64,000 nucleotides of DNA from Metridium senile (taxonomy: Eukaryota > Cnidaria > Anthozoa > Actiniaria > Metridiidae). Shown in pieces: positions 23,638 to 35,668 of the stretch. Under the pieces are notes generated by a model. The model ran no database searches. It saw only the letters and a program-made list of their open reading frames with translations, and was not told where the DNA came from. Both the position numbers and the translations under genes were made by a program. The DNA is taken from the NCBI GenBank assembly GCA_949775045.1, contig OX459109.1, forward strand, positions 4,376,975 through 4,440,974, in the 5' to 3' direction. Numbering within the stretch: the stretch's first letter is position 1; every line of letters begins with the position of its first letter.

Positions 23638-24071
23638 GGCACGAATTTTTCACGTTTTTGTCAAGCTGTTTCTGTCGCTTCGCTCGTAGAATTGTATAGA
23701 CAACAGACATAGTTTGAAACAACGTGTTTTAAGTGGACTGGTAACAGCTCGGAAATTCAGAATCCCCAAAGATTGACTTTTAGTCAATGATTGACCTTTT
23801 AGTCTATGCATATAGTTACACGTAGCCCACCCCTATACATGCAGTGCACCACAATTACATACATTACATTTCATATTCTCATTTACCTATTTTAATCTTA
23901 TTACTATTTACACATATTTTATATATTTTCACACCTGCCTATTGGACTATAGCTCATGTATAGTGTTTAAACATGACGGATTAAAGCCCATGCCATTCTG
24001 AAATATATGGCACAAAATGACGATTGTTTATGATATTTAATGCTAGAAAGCTGTCTTTTTTAAAAGACAGG
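23638..24071. other. 5' flank of the kinase-like gene
   Basis: No second gene. It should hold the promoter of the minus-strand kinase-like gene, but I recognise no core element. The text attggactatagctcatg near 23942 recurs in the GPCR units (near 34226). Confidence 0.4.
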
Positions 24072-24401
<330 letters not shown>

Positions 24402-24432
<31 letters not shown>

Positions 24433-24912
24433 CCAATTATATATATATACATCCAATTGCATAAAGGTTGTAGTTTATGACATATACACATATAATAGCT
24501 AGATATACACATATCTAATGATATGCACTTTCTTAATAACTACTCACAACATCCAAAATGTTCCTTTTTGATAACTACGAGATTTAGGAAGGATAAAAAA
24601 CATATTTTGGTAAAAACGAGGCTAAGGAAGGTAGAAAAAACGTAGGAAAAACCTTCCTTAACCTCATCCAGAAGCACTTCCCTTCATTAAAGTCTGTCTG
24701 AAGATCGCGAAAGCGTGAAACTCTGAGTAACTGCAAAAGTGATGTCTTGTCTTTCTAAATCAATCTACATTCTATAACGCTCTACATTTTAATGTATTGA
24801 GCACTCTGCTGTCAGAATAGACACATCCAGATCGCGAAAACTATATATATAGCAGTAGAATCTGCAGATAACATAGCTACTCTAGGCGGGTGAGTTAATT
24901 ATTATATACATA
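24402..24912. other. Intergenic, no gene seen
   Basis: TA-rich start, then unremarkable sequence. Short inverted motif aaggaagg...accttcctta near 24610-24660. Confidence 0.4.
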
Positions 24913-25391
24913 CAGTCAAAGCTCCATTAGCGGACGCTCCACTAAGCGGACAGTTCTAGTTACAGACAGCTTTTTAAAACCCCGTTTTTTCTTCCATACA
25001 AACACTGTATTCACACTTTCCATTAAGCGGACATTCTCTTAAGCGGACGCGGACACCTTAAGTGAATCCCAATTGAACTTTTCTATTGTTTTCAAGCTCC
25101 CTTAAGCGGACACTCGAACTAGAAAAACTTTATTTAATGTATTTGTCCTTGTTTACATCATCGACTTCTAAGTTTAACAGTACTGTATCAGTTTAACTAG
25201 CTTGCCAATGTAAAAGTTAAGCTTAAAAGGAGCTTTATTACACAATTTAACCTTCTTTTTTCAGTAAGCGCAAAACGAGACTATTTTACGTTATTTACAC
25301 GTTTTAAGAACCCTTCCTATAAGGCGGACAGTTCTACTTACGGACACTTTTTTCGTTTCCCAAGGGTGTCCGCTTAATGGAGCTTCGACTG
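24913..25391. mobile_element. pogo/Tigger-like MITE
   Basis: Ends cagtcaaagctccattagcg and the complement of ttaatggagcttcgactg, TA on both sides, with internal repeats of aagcggacattc / taagcggac. It has the same general design as 33136-33908 but a different family. Superfamily is inferred from the TA duplication and the cagt ends. Confidence 0.75.
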
Positions 25392-26758
25392 TATATGTGT
25401 GTGACTAGTTTTACATTTCTCTACTTTACATAGATAGAGCAAAAACAATAAAACCATGAAATAGAAACAAAATAGTTAGTAACTAATAGTTTTTATTTAG
25501 TGACTATTTAGTCAGTATCACTCAACCAGAAACATCAAATACAAAGGGAAACAATACCTCATTACAACTTTACTTGTCGTTGATAGTGACTAATAGTCAC
25601 TAAATAAGAACTATTTACACAATAACAATTTGATTTTCTTTAATGGATATAGTGCTTTTGCTCTACTATACTAAATATATGCAACCGATAAGCAATGACA
25701 TACTATAAATATGAATACATACTCAGTGAGTGTATGTCGGTGTTTAAGTCTAGACTTAAACAGTGTTTTTATAATATCTTCAGAAGAATTGGTATCTTAT
25801 TCCAAATTTTGGCTCCAAAAGGGAAATAGGAAAGGTTTTTCGATGTAAAAATAATATTGTCGTGCTAATTATACATTTATATACATCAGGTGGTTATCAC
25901 ATTCATGGTTGTTATATTTACGTTTAATACACATGCCACACGCTAAAAAAATGACGATTCAAAATATTCAAAATTGAAAAAAATAAACGACGATTTTAAA
26001 TGAAATATAGTCCATGAAAAATGCTCGAAAATTGAAAAAGATGACGATTTTTGATGGACTATATAGCTTACGCAAAATGCTCCACTGAAGATGACCAAAC
26101 ATAACGATGTTTTTATATTTGTTGTCAATTTTTGGGCATTTTTCAACGGCTACTGTCCATAAAAAATTGTCGCTTTTACCCATTTTGCATGGCTATATAG
26201 TTTGATTATTTTTTCAATTCTAGCAAGCTCCTTCCACTTCCACATTTCTGCTTTAAATCTCATTTTCCGCTCATGAGCATATTTTATATTCCATTGACAT
26301 ATTGAACCAAAATGAATATTGCCGTAAATTGTTTCTCTAGTTTTACAGAATTAAATGTACTTTATGGTTATTTTTCGATATATATCTGAAGGTAAGTAGT
26401 TTATATGTGTAGCTGTTAATCACTGAGCCTAATTAAAAGTTAATGGAAATTTCAACTATATATCACCCATGCAAAATGGGCAAAAGGGTGGATGGTAGCG
26501 CATGCAAACTAAATGCATAAAAATGATCGAAAATGGCTATATTTGATAACCCGTGTAATATGCCAGTGAAAATTTGCAAAAAACGGCGACTTTTTTAGAC
26601 CTCCTTAATAAAAATTAATTTTCGAAATAAATATCAATCATCGAGGTGTCACAATTCACCTTTCATTTATCAATTATTTAAGCGTAAAGTATAATATATA
26701 CCAGAAGATAACTTGAACATTAAGCATTACTCACATCAAGGTTTGGAATACAAGCAAG
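25392..26758. other. Upstream region of GPCR 1
   Basis: Contains a hairpin (25472-25620, arms tagtgac/gtcacta) and a block of near-repeats of atgacgatt...aaaatt (25950-26180). The last ~140 bases before the ATG (26620-26758) are nearly identical to those before GPCR 2 (30830-30966), so the two genes share a promoter type. Confidence 0.55.
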
Positions 26759-27814
26759 ATGAATTACTCAAACATCACAGCCACGAATGTCTCCATCGAC
26801 AACTACAACTGCAAGTACGGCGTACCTAACAGTGATCTCGAGAAAAATGCTAAGTTTGGCGCTCTTATGTTTGTTGCTGGATTTGGAATTATAGCCAACA
26901 TCTTCATCATCGTACTCGCTGTTAAATACACTGTAAGAAAAAACCTGCATCATTTGATCATCAACATCGCCGTGTCTGATACTATTTATTCGTGTGTTGG
27001 CATGCTCATCGCTTTAAAATATCACATTCGTATTTTGTACCCTGGTGTTTTGGGAGTTATTTGGTGCAAACTGAGATATTATATTGCGGAGGTTTCTAAT
27101 GTGGTATCGTTAATAACTCTTTTGATTATCAGCATTGAACGATTCAGAGCAACAAGACAAACATTACAGAGATCACGACCATACACACTGAAACAACGAG
27201 TGGCAGTACTCAGTGTATGCTGGCTAGTTCCAATGATTATTTATGCTGATGCGTTGTATTACTGGCACTTCAATAAAAAGTACAATGCTTGTTATATACG
27301 ATACGATGACTGGAATTTCCTACCTATTGTCCATTTAGTTGTACTGCTGTTGAAGATTATTGTAGTAATTATGATTTCTACATTCAGTATCCTAACAATA
27401 AAACGACTGTCAAGACCTCAAGCAATCCAAGCACATCTTAACGAAGAACAACGAAGTATGCGAGCAAGACGAACACGGGCAGCTGTAGCCATAGTTCTTG
27501 CTTCTTTGCTCCTTTATGTATGTTGTTGGTTTCCTATTTATATTGTTTCTTCTATTGCGTTTTTCCAAAGCACATTTTTCCAGAGCGATGTTATTATAGA
27601 TTTACAGTGTAATGACGTGCGGTTGTTGGTTTATATCATAGAGAAGCTTCTACCTCTTGTCAACTCTTGCTTCAGTCCTTTTATCTACCTCATATTTCTC
27701 TCTGACTTTCGAGAGGCTGCAAAAAGAATCATGTGTAAAAGAACATCCAACCAACTCGCCACAACAGGAGAAATACGATTAGTCCACATACAAAGCTGCC
27801 AAACAAACCAATAA
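26759..27814 (+). CDS. Rhodopsin-class GPCR 1 (intact)
   Basis: Intronless, 351 residues, seven hydrophobic segments. The N-terminal tail has three NxS/T glycosylation sites (residues 2, 5, 10). Asn47 in helix 1 and Asp74 in helix 2 (IAVSD) occupy the usual conserved sites. Cys103 and Cys178 can form the extracellular disulfide. The DRY box is ERF (SIERF 125-129). Helix 6 has CCWFP (255-259). Helix 7 has NSCFSPFIY (302-310) in place of NPxxY. The short tail contains Cys326, a possible palmitoylation site. A plasma-membrane class A receptor, ligand unknown; a small-peptide or amine type cannot be decided from sequence. Four relatives follow at 30967-48545. Confidence 0.9.
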   Translation: MNYSNITATNVSIDNYNCKYGVPNSDLEKNAKFGALMFVAGFGIIANIFIIVLAVKYTVRKNLHHLIINIAVSDTIYSCVGMLIALKYHIRILYPGVLGVIWCKLRYYIAEVSNVVSLITLLIISIERFRATRQTLQRSRPYTLKQRVAVLSVCWLVPMIIYADALYYWHFNKKYNACYIRYDDWNFLPIVHLVVLLLKIIVVIMISTFSILTIKRLSRPQAIQAHLNEEQRSMRARRTRAAVAIVLASLLLYVCCWFPIYIVSSIAFFQSTFFQSDVIIDLQCNDVRLLVYIIEKLLPLVNSCFSPFIYLIFLSDFREAAKRIMCKRTSNQLATTGEIRLVHIQSCQTNQ

Positions 27815-28005
27815 ACCCTGAAACACGAAGGCAGTACAGAATGAGAATATTTGAAAAGATATGAAGGATACATTTATTGCTTATAAATTATTTCGATGCA
27901 ATATTGATAGTTAGTACTATAGGTAAATTCATTGGAGGACGAGGGAATTCCACGTTGAATTTCACGAGAGAAATCAATATCGCATGAATCGCGGAGTCCG
28001 CGGAG

Positions 28006-28465
<460 letters not shown>

Positions 28466-28468
<3 letters not shown>

Positions 28469-28724
28469 TCATTTGCAAAAATTCTGACCGTACAAGTATA
28501 TAAGTATATAAGTATATAGCTATATAGATATGTAGGTAATTCTGCCTTAAAACGCTCCAATATTTTTTAGAATTCATTCAATGACATGTAGTAAGCATCA
28601 TTGAAGTATTATGGGTGGTTCTGATAGTACCAAGAGCGCATAAAAGCACTCAAAGGCATAAATAAACATTACCCACAATGCACCCGATATACTTTGATGC
28701 GGTCAGAATTTTTGCAAATGACTG
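28466..28724. mobile_element. Tc1/mariner-like MITE, copy B
   Basis: 259 bases, same ends and TA flanks as copy A, separated from it by a TA array. Either a tandem duplication or two insertions into the same TA array. Confidence 0.88.
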
Positions 28725-28739
28725 TATATATATATATAC

Positions 28740-29560
28740 AGAAAATATTCCAGAAGGTATCAACAGGCGCCTATCGTCAATATCATCCGACAAAAAATCA
28801 TTCGACACAGCCGCCCCTTAATATCAAAAAGCCTTAGATAAAGTGGTTACAACTACAAGCTGAATTTTGAGCCACCCGTCAACAACAGAGAAAAAAGGAG
28901 TCGACCCCACAAAAACATACTTTGGTATAACCCACCATATAGCAAAAGCGTTAGTACCAACATCGGCAAACTATTCTTAAACCTCGTCGTGAAATGCTTT
29001 CCAAAAGGAAACATTCTGAGTAAGATATTCAACCAAAACACCATCAAAGTAAGCTACAGCTGTATGAGCAACGTAAAAATGACCATAGACAACCAAAACA
29101 AAAAGAAGCTTAAAACACATCAAGAACAAAACCAATCACAAACTGCAAAACCAAGTTCATGCAACTGCCGCAACAAAGAAACATGCCCAATGAAGGGAGA
29201 CTGCTTACAATCTGCCATTATCTACCAAGCAAAAGTCACAAGAAAAGATAACAACAAATGTAAAACGTATATCGGACTAACCGAAAATGAATTCAAAACG
29301 CGTTATCGCAACCATACTTCGTCATTTCGAAACCGGAAACTCAGAAACTCAACTGAACTAAGCAAGTTTATTTGGACCCTCAAGGACAATGACATCAACT
29401 TCGAGATCGCGTGGCAAACAATAGCACGCGCCAATCCCTATTGTAACTCAAGCAATAGGTGTAACTTGTGCCTAACAGAAAAATTCATTATCATCTGTCA
29501 ACCGCACCGATGCACTTTAAACAAAAAAAAACGAACTCGTATCTGCATGCCGGCATAAAC
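28740..29560 (+). pseudogene. Penelope-like element, GIY-YIG C-terminus
   Basis: Codons from about 28742 (ENIPEGINRRLSSIS) through WYNPPYSKSV, KCFPKGNILSKIFN and VSYSCMSN follow the C-terminal part of a Penelope-like protein, with stops and frame changes before 28989. From 28989 the frame is open for 189 residues: a zinc-binding-like cluster CNCRNKETCPMKGDC, then the nuclease fold with TYIGLTENEFKTRYRNH and NSTELSKFIWTLKD. RCNLCLTEKFII is near the end. The reverse transcriptase is missing, so it is a 5'-truncated copy. A hammerhead motif follows at 29641. Confidence 0.85.
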
Positions 29561-29640
29561 GAAAAGCACTTCAACGTGGAAGCTAATAATAATATATACA
29601 ACCATGTAAACTAAACTAAGCGAATTTGTCAGTCAAATAA

Positions 29641-29687
29641 ATCTCCTGATGAGTGAGGTTCGCCTCACGAAACAGGCCTGTAGAGAT
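29641..29687 (+). ncRNA. Hammerhead ribozyme motif, minimal type I
   Basis: All conserved parts are present in order. Stem I 5' strand atctc (29641-29645), ctgatga (29646-29652), stem II gtgagg-ttcg-cctcac (perfect six pairs with a TTCG loop), gaaa (29669-29672), stem III cagg/cctg (29673-29680) with almost no loop, ta (29681-29682), then gagat (29683-29687), which pairs perfectly with atctc. Cleavage would be after A29682 (GUA triplet). Minimal hammerheads with a very short stem III that work as dimers are known from Penelope-like retroelements, and this one follows a PLE coding end by about 80 bases. Activity is inferred. Confidence 0.85.
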
Positions 29688-29723
29688 ACATGATGTTTGA
29701 TCATTCCTGACCAAACAGATATA

Positions 29724-29915
29724 TATGGTGACTGACTGGTCAGTCATCACTTCAGAAAAAGCCTACAACAACATATCCAAGAAATGCAACTTATGCTTAG
29801 CAGAAAAACTCAACATTATTAAAGCCAACAAAACCAATCTACTCAACAAAAGATCAGAACTTATTTCTAAATGCCGTCAAAAAAATACTGAAAACAAATA
29901 CTACCTGATAAAAAA
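29724..29915 (+). pseudogene. Second PLE C-terminal scrap
   Basis: Codons give SEKAYNNISKKCNLCLAEKL and later NKRSELISKCRQKN, the last part of the GIY-YIG region of a related element. It ends at an A-rich tract (29911-29929). A separate fragment from 28740-29560, since it repeats the same protein segment. Confidence 0.75.
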
Positions 29916-29929
29916 AAAAAAAAAAAAAA

Positions 29930-30820
29930 ATAGAAGGAGAAAAGACAGAAGTAAGCAAGTTATAAGCAAGGAAGGAAGAAAGGAAGGAGGAAAAACGTAA
30001 GGAAGGAATGAAGGAAGGAAGGAAGAGAGTATGGAATTAATTGAGAGGAATGAAGGAAGGAATAATAGTAGAAGAATTTAATACTAATATCAATTTACAC
30101 TGTGTTTTTTATATTTACGTTATTCTTTCCAATTGCCAAATTGTTGGTTTTTCTTATTCTCTGAATTGGTCACATTTAACTCAGTGACTTCTTAATGTTT
30201 AAGTAAACTTTGAAACAAAGCTAGTCAAAGAGAGGGGACTTGAGTGTAGAATTGAACAGTTTTGAGCAGCATTATGAAACAATGTTGACCTTTGGAAGAC
30301 CAACGGACACAACTGAATACTCAACCTGCCTTACTGGAGGGTCTGACGGTTGACGGTTAAAAATATACCTCTTTGACTGTTGACGGTTGATGATTGATAT
30401 TAACATATGAATTAATCTTACACCATTCGCTGTTATGCGTTCAATACAATACAATACAAAACAATATCTTTATTTAAAGAGGGAGACGCAGTTTTCTAAC
30501 CTACGACCCGCGTCAAGTTAATGTTGTCGTCGTATATTAATTGAAGTTGCACGATATTTTTGGAGATCCTAACCAAATCCGAGTATATCAAGGGAAATTG
30601 TTATATAGCTAATCATTTTGACTATATAACGAGCATTCTCATTGGTTGATAGATGCTCACGTGATACAAGTGCCCAGCGTTCTTTTAAAAATTCAAATTT
30701 TCTTTATTTACTTGTCTAAAATGATTAGCTATATAACAAAACACTTAATGAATGATCCCTCGGGAAGCCAGTTAGTTTTGTTTCTCATTGAGATTCTCAG
30801 GAAACAAACTCCCTTAATGA
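29930..30820. other. Intergenic, no gene seen
   Basis: GGAA-rich run (29935-30060, gaaggaagg units) followed by unremarkable AT-rich DNA and an aatacaatacaa run near 30440. Confidence 0.45.
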
Positions 30821-30966
30821 AATTAATTTTCGAAATAAATATCAATCATTGAGGTGACACAATTCACCTTTCATTTATCAATTATTTAAGCGTAAAGTAT
30901 AATATATACCAGAAGATAACTTGAACATTAAGCATTACTCATATCAAGGTTTGGAATACAAGCAAG

Positions 30967-31989
30967 ATGAACGACTCCAACATCACAAATGCTAAATTCA
31001 GCATTCTTATGTCTGTAGGTGGATTTGGTATTTTAACCAACATCTTCATCATCGTACTCGCTGTTAAATACACTGTAAGAAAAAAACTGCATCATTTGAT
31101 CATCAACATTGCCGTGTCTGATACTATTTATTTGTGGGTTGGCATGCTCTCTGTTTTGGATAAACGCATTGAAATTTTGTATCCTTATGTTTTGGGAGTT
31201 ATTAAGTGCAAACTCCAATGGTACATCACGTCAATTTCTTATACGGTGTCTTTAGTTACTCTTCTGGTTATCAGCATTGAACGATTCAGAGCAACAAGAC
31301 AAACATTACAGAGATCACGACCATACACACTGAAACAACGAGTGACATTACTCAGTGTATGTTGGCTAGTTCCGATGATTATTTATACTTATTGGTTGTA
31401 TTACTTGCAATTCAATAAAAAGCAGAATGAATGTTATGTACCAAGAAATAAATGGAAATACGTAGACAGTATTGAGTTAGCAACAATACTGTTTAAGATT
31501 ATTGTAGTAATTATGATTTCTACATTCAGTATTCTAACAATAAGACGACTGTCAAGACCTCAATCAATACAAGCACATATTAACGAGGAACAGCGAAGTA
31601 TGCGAACAAGACGAACACGGGCAGCTGTAGCCATGGTTCTGGCTTCTCTGTTTCTTTACGTATGTTGTTTGTTTCCTATTATTTTGTATTTTGCTATTTT
31701 GTATTTCCAACACAATTTCTTACAGAGCAATCCTATTATAAATTGGTCTCTTTGTATTGACTGGTGGTCGTTATTTTACATCATAGAAAATCTTCTACCT
31801 CTTGTTAACTCTTGCTTTAGTCCTTTTATCTACATCATATTTCTCTCTGACTTTCGAGAGGCTGCAAAAAGAATCATGTGTAGAAGAACAACCATCCAAC
31901 TCGCCCCAAAAGAAGAAATACGATTAGGCCACATACAGCTGCCAGACAAACTAAGAAACCCTGAAACACGAATTAAGACTGTACACTGA
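30967..31989 (+). CDS. Rhodopsin-class GPCR 2 (short N-tail)
   Basis: Intronless, 340 residues, all seven hydrophobic segments. It keeps ERF after helix 3, the paired extracellular Cys residues (IKCKLQ; NECYVP) and NSCFSPFIY. The extracellular N-tail is only about ten residues (MNDSNITNAK): the ~20 residues with Cys-Lys-Tyr and acidic residues found in the other copies are missing. Helix 6 has CCLFP rather than CCWFP, losing the toggle Trp. Promoter type matches GPCR 1; the 3' two-thirds and downstream 5 kb match GPCR 3. It looks like a recombinant between the two types. Possibly altered signalling. Confidence 0.88.
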   Translation: MNDSNITNAKFSILMSVGGFGILTNIFIIVLAVKYTVRKKLHHLIINIAVSDTIYLWVGMLSVLDKRIEILYPYVLGVIKCKLQWYITSISYTVSLVTLLVISIERFRATRQTLQRSRPYTLKQRVTLLSVCWLVPMIIYTYWLYYLQFNKKQNECYVPRNKWKYVDSIELATILFKIIVVIMISTFSILTIRRLSRPQSIQAHINEEQRSMRTRRTRAAVAMVLASLFLYVCCLFPIILYFAILYFQHNFLQSNPIINWSLCIDWWSLFYIIENLLPLVNSCFSPFIYIIFLSDFREAAKRIMCRRTTIQLAPKEEIRLGHIQLPDKLRNPETRIKTVH

Positions 31990-32669
31990 ATGAGAATATT
32001 TGAAAAGAAATGAGGGATATAATTTTTCTTTATATAATTATTTAGATTAAATTTTGATAATAAGTATGTACAAAACGAACTTAAAGTTGTTTAAATGTAT
32101 TAGTTATTAAACTATAATACTTACTTATAAAATTTAGCTAATTATAAAACCAGCAAGAAGAAAATCCATACAATATTTATTAAAAAAATAATTTTAAAAA
32201 TTACATTGTTAATATAAGGCAAACGATAGCTAAAACAAATTGGAGAGGTCTAGATATATATAAATATATATTGTGTATAATGTAATTAGCTAACTGCGCC
32301 GTTAAAATAAAATAAGAAATAAAAATGATGTGATTGGTTTAGGTCTATTTGTTTTTACTCAATTTGGGATAATGGATTAGTCTGCAGTAATTTGTCCAAT
32401 TTTTTTAAACTCCAACATTTACGCCCATCGAGTAACAACGGTTTTCCATTCAAAATGTCCAAAAATGCCACAAATTGCCGGTTTTGATAATATAAAGCCC
32501 ATGCAAAAAGCCTAAAATTTAGCTCAAGTCGACAATTGTCGTCATTTTTGTCATCGTTATTTTTGTCATTTTGGAGTGCCGTATGAAGCTTACATTATTT
32601 TCTGTATACATTTTCACTCCTATTTTAATTTTATTTGTATATATACATATTTTATATACAGCTCTTTCA
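31990..32669. other. 3' flank of GPCR 2
   Basis: AT-rich, no gene. Same sequence at 37308-37987 and, with an insertion, after 42588. Confidence 0.5.
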
Positions 32670-32886
32670 GGCTAGGTTTACACGGGACCGGATGAATTTT
32701 TGACTGGTCAAAAGATCGACCTGGACATGCTGTTCACACGGAACCGATCATTACAATATTTTCGTTTTGACCGGTTAGTCGTCAAAATTATTGCACGTTT
32801 AGCGCGGTCCCGTGTGAACAGAGCCCCTAAGCAGATGTTTTTTTGACCGGTCAAAGATTTCTCCGGTACCGTGTGTAAACGTAGCC
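32670..32886. mobile_element. MITE GGCTAGGTTTACAC, unit 1
   Basis: 217 bases; ends ggctaggtttacacgggacc and the complement of ggtaccgtgtgtaaacgtagcc; TCA on both sides. It lies inside another repeat whose uninterrupted relative is at 62656-62895, which gives the empty site and supports a 3-base duplication (PIF/Harbinger-like, inferred). Confidence 0.82.
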
Positions 32887-33135
32887 TCAGAAAACGTTGA
32901 ATACTGAATAGTATATTCCAAGATCAAAGGGCATTGTGGGTCTCATCAATGTGAGATCTAGAATAAAAAGTAAATATACAGCGACCTGCTCCCTAAATGT
33001 AATATATTGTTTCGGATAGAAACTATTTATTTTAATTAAATAATATAGCATAACCTAAAGTTCATTTCGGTGTTGGAATGGACTAATCAGTATTCTACGT
33101 TTTTTTGAAATGGTTGTATATAACACCGCCATATA

Positions 33136-33908
33136 CAGTTGACTCTCTCTGAACGACCACTCTAATAAGCGACCATCTCCCGCAAGCCGCCACTATTTCA
33201 ATTTCCGGTTTCTTTTTTTCATATAAACTCTGTAATAAATCACTCTCGTAAGCGACCACTCTAATAAGCGACCATCTCCCGTAAGCCGCCACTATTTCAA
33301 TTTCCCGTTTTGTTTCCAATATAAAATCTGTTATAAATCACTCTCGTAAGCGACCACTCTAATAAGCGACCATCTCCCGTAAGCCGCCACTATTTCAATT
33401 TCCCGTTTTGTTTCCCATATAAACTCTGTAATAAATCACTCTCGTAAGCGACCACTCTAATAAGCAACCATCTCCCGTAAGCCGCCACTATTTCAATTTC
33501 GCGTTTTGCTTCCCATATAAACTCTGTAATTAATCTCTCTCGTAAGCGACCACTCTAATAAGCGACCATCTCCCGTAAGCCACCACTATTTCAATTTTCC
33601 GTTTTGTTTTCCATATAAACTCTGTAATAAATCTCTCTCGTAAGCGACAACTCTCGTAAGCGACCGCGATCACCTTTAGGATTTAAGTATTGGACTTTTT
33701 CATTGTTATTCCTCTCTCGTAGACTGCTGACTTTTGGAGAAAAAATACCTAAAAAACATCTTTAGAGACATCATGGCGGAAAATTAGTCCAAACAAAGAG
33801 TTTGTCGTGTTTTGGGCTTCCTGTGTTAAGTTTCACGTAAGCGACTATCTCCAGTAAGCGACCACTCTCTTTTGGACCGAAGGTGGTCGTTTACGAGAGA
33901 GTCAACTG
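33136..33908. mobile_element. pogo-like element with internal tandem repeats, unit 1
   Basis: Ends cagttgactctctctgaacg and the complement of cgagagagtcaactg; TA on both sides. Inside, a ~110-base unit (gcgaccactctaataagcg ... tatttcaatttccc..ataaactctgtaataaat) is repeated five or six times. Non-coding; frames across it are artefacts. Confidence 0.82.
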
Positions 33909-34502
33909 TACCTATTTATTAAATATCTCTTGTTTTTAATATTAGTTAATTTATATATTTATATATTTGTTTGTTTGTGTATTTGTTTATTTGCTTGTCT
34001 GTTTGTTCCGTCATTCATTCGTTGTTTCGTTCGTACGTTCGTTCGTTCGTTTTTTTATTCGTTTGTTTATGTTTGTTTGTTTGTACATGCTGATATTTGT
34101 TTCTAAAACAGTATTTATAACTCCCCTTGTATAGTCTTTTACTTCGTTGTCTATTTGTCATAATATTCTTCGTCATTTTTCATTCGTACTCTTCAATGTT
34201 CCTTTATGCCTGCACAAATGGTATTGGACAATAGCTCATGCATAATGTTTAAAAAAAAATGACGATTTTTGATTGATTTGTTTATGCTAGAAAGTTGTGT
34301 TAACATAACAGTCCAAATTCGCGAGATGGTAGCTCTCAGTAAAACCTTGTTTAGCGCGTCATTTCACACTAACGATAGACAAAGTATATATCATTTTAAA
34401 TTCTATATAACAGAGAATAAGACTGTGTATTTTTTTTCTTGTGAACACTTGTTATGTAGGAAATACTAAAGATATTATTTTAGAGATATCCAAATGAAGC
34501 GC
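33909..34502. other. GTTT-rich flank, no gene
   Basis: gttt/gttc runs at 33965-34085. The 66-codon frame at 34269-34469 recurs in all three units with almost no change, but it lies in repeat-like DNA that is partly shared with 23940-24060. I do not call it a gene. Confidence 0.45.
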
Positions 34503-34560
34503 TAGTCCTTTTATTTACATCATATTTTCTCTGACTTTCGAGAGGCCGCAAAAACATCAT
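34503..34560 (+). pseudogene. GPCR 3'-end relic, unit 1
   Basis: About 58 bases match the end of GPCR helix 7 and helix 8 (agtccttttatttacatcat ... tttcgagaggc-gcaaaaa): SPFIYII then, after a two-base loss, SDFREAAK. A remnant of another receptor copy; it recurs at 39821-39878 and 45816-45873. Confidence 0.8.
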
Positions 34561-35540
34561 TATTAGTCGTTGTCATATTTTTATCTAATATTGACGCTTT
34601 GTATTAACTTAACAAAAAGTAGCTGAGAACTCAAGAAAATATTAAAGTGAGTTAATAAATAAATTTAATTTAATTTTAAGATGTTTAACTATACTGAAAC
34701 TGTAAGAACAGCATCATCATTATACAACACGAATTACTTTATTTACCTAGGGGGAGAGGGGTTGGACATCTTTGTTATAGTAATATATAAGGGTGATCCG
34801 AGGTCGACTTTGAAAATGATCTATAAAAGGTATATATAAATTGAAAGAACTGTTGTATCATTGTAGATTTCAACTGCTAAAAGCGGAACGAGTGTGCGAT
34901 GTTCTTCGCAGCTAACCTTAATTATTTTTGAGTAACCAAGTCAAGTAAAAATGCCTCTTAAAGGTACAAATGTACAGTCCCCTTAAATAATTGACTTTCG
35001 AGCGAGAATCCTAAAAGATACACACGGTTAATATTTCCATCCGTAAAATCTCTATTACTTTGACAAAGTGAGCACACCTGGCTCAAATGCTCAAAATAAA
35101 TGTTTTACAAACGCATTCTTCTTGTTCATTTGTCATTTTTATACATTTATCAGAAATGTAAAAATGCTGCACCAAACAAATAACCTCCCATTCAGCTGTA
35201 GATTACTAGAAAGATGTTTTATCAGCAACATTTAAACATATACATGTTTTGATATTGAAATGAAAGCCATTTCAACTTATGAATACATAGTTAAAGATTT
35301 GCTAACTACTTTTCTACGACGAAAAGCTCCAGCAGAGATTCACCTTTCAATGATAGCGTCTTTATATAATAAGCTAATTGACTAACTGTGAGCTTACAGA
35401 TGTTTATACATTTCCGGTCTTTTAACTTAAAAGTTGCTTTATATACAGACTGTAAGTGTTGAAATAATTCCCAGAATTAGAAAGCTTACCAAATCTTTAT
35501 GATGATGGTTATGATGGTAAATTGTTATTTTTACAAAAAT
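34561..35540. other. Inter-GPCR spacer
   Basis: No gene seen; repeated with few changes at 39879-40858 and 45874-46855. Confidence 0.45.
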
Positions 35541-35668
35541 AGATGGAACCTAGCGAGTAAACTAGTATAGGCTGCGTCGGTGTTTGATATAAATGATAGG
35601 TAATATAATGAAATTTGTAACACCGTAAAAAATGTTGACTTAACTTTACTGACTTAACTTTAGACTAA

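Noticed and set aside
33095..33319. 74-codon frame repeated in the units (minus)
   Set aside because: It falls inside the tandem array of the pogo-like MITE.
34269..34469. 66-codon frame conserved in all three GPCR units
   Set aside because: Conservation is explained by recent unit duplication; there is no domain, and part of it is shared with other repeat DNA.
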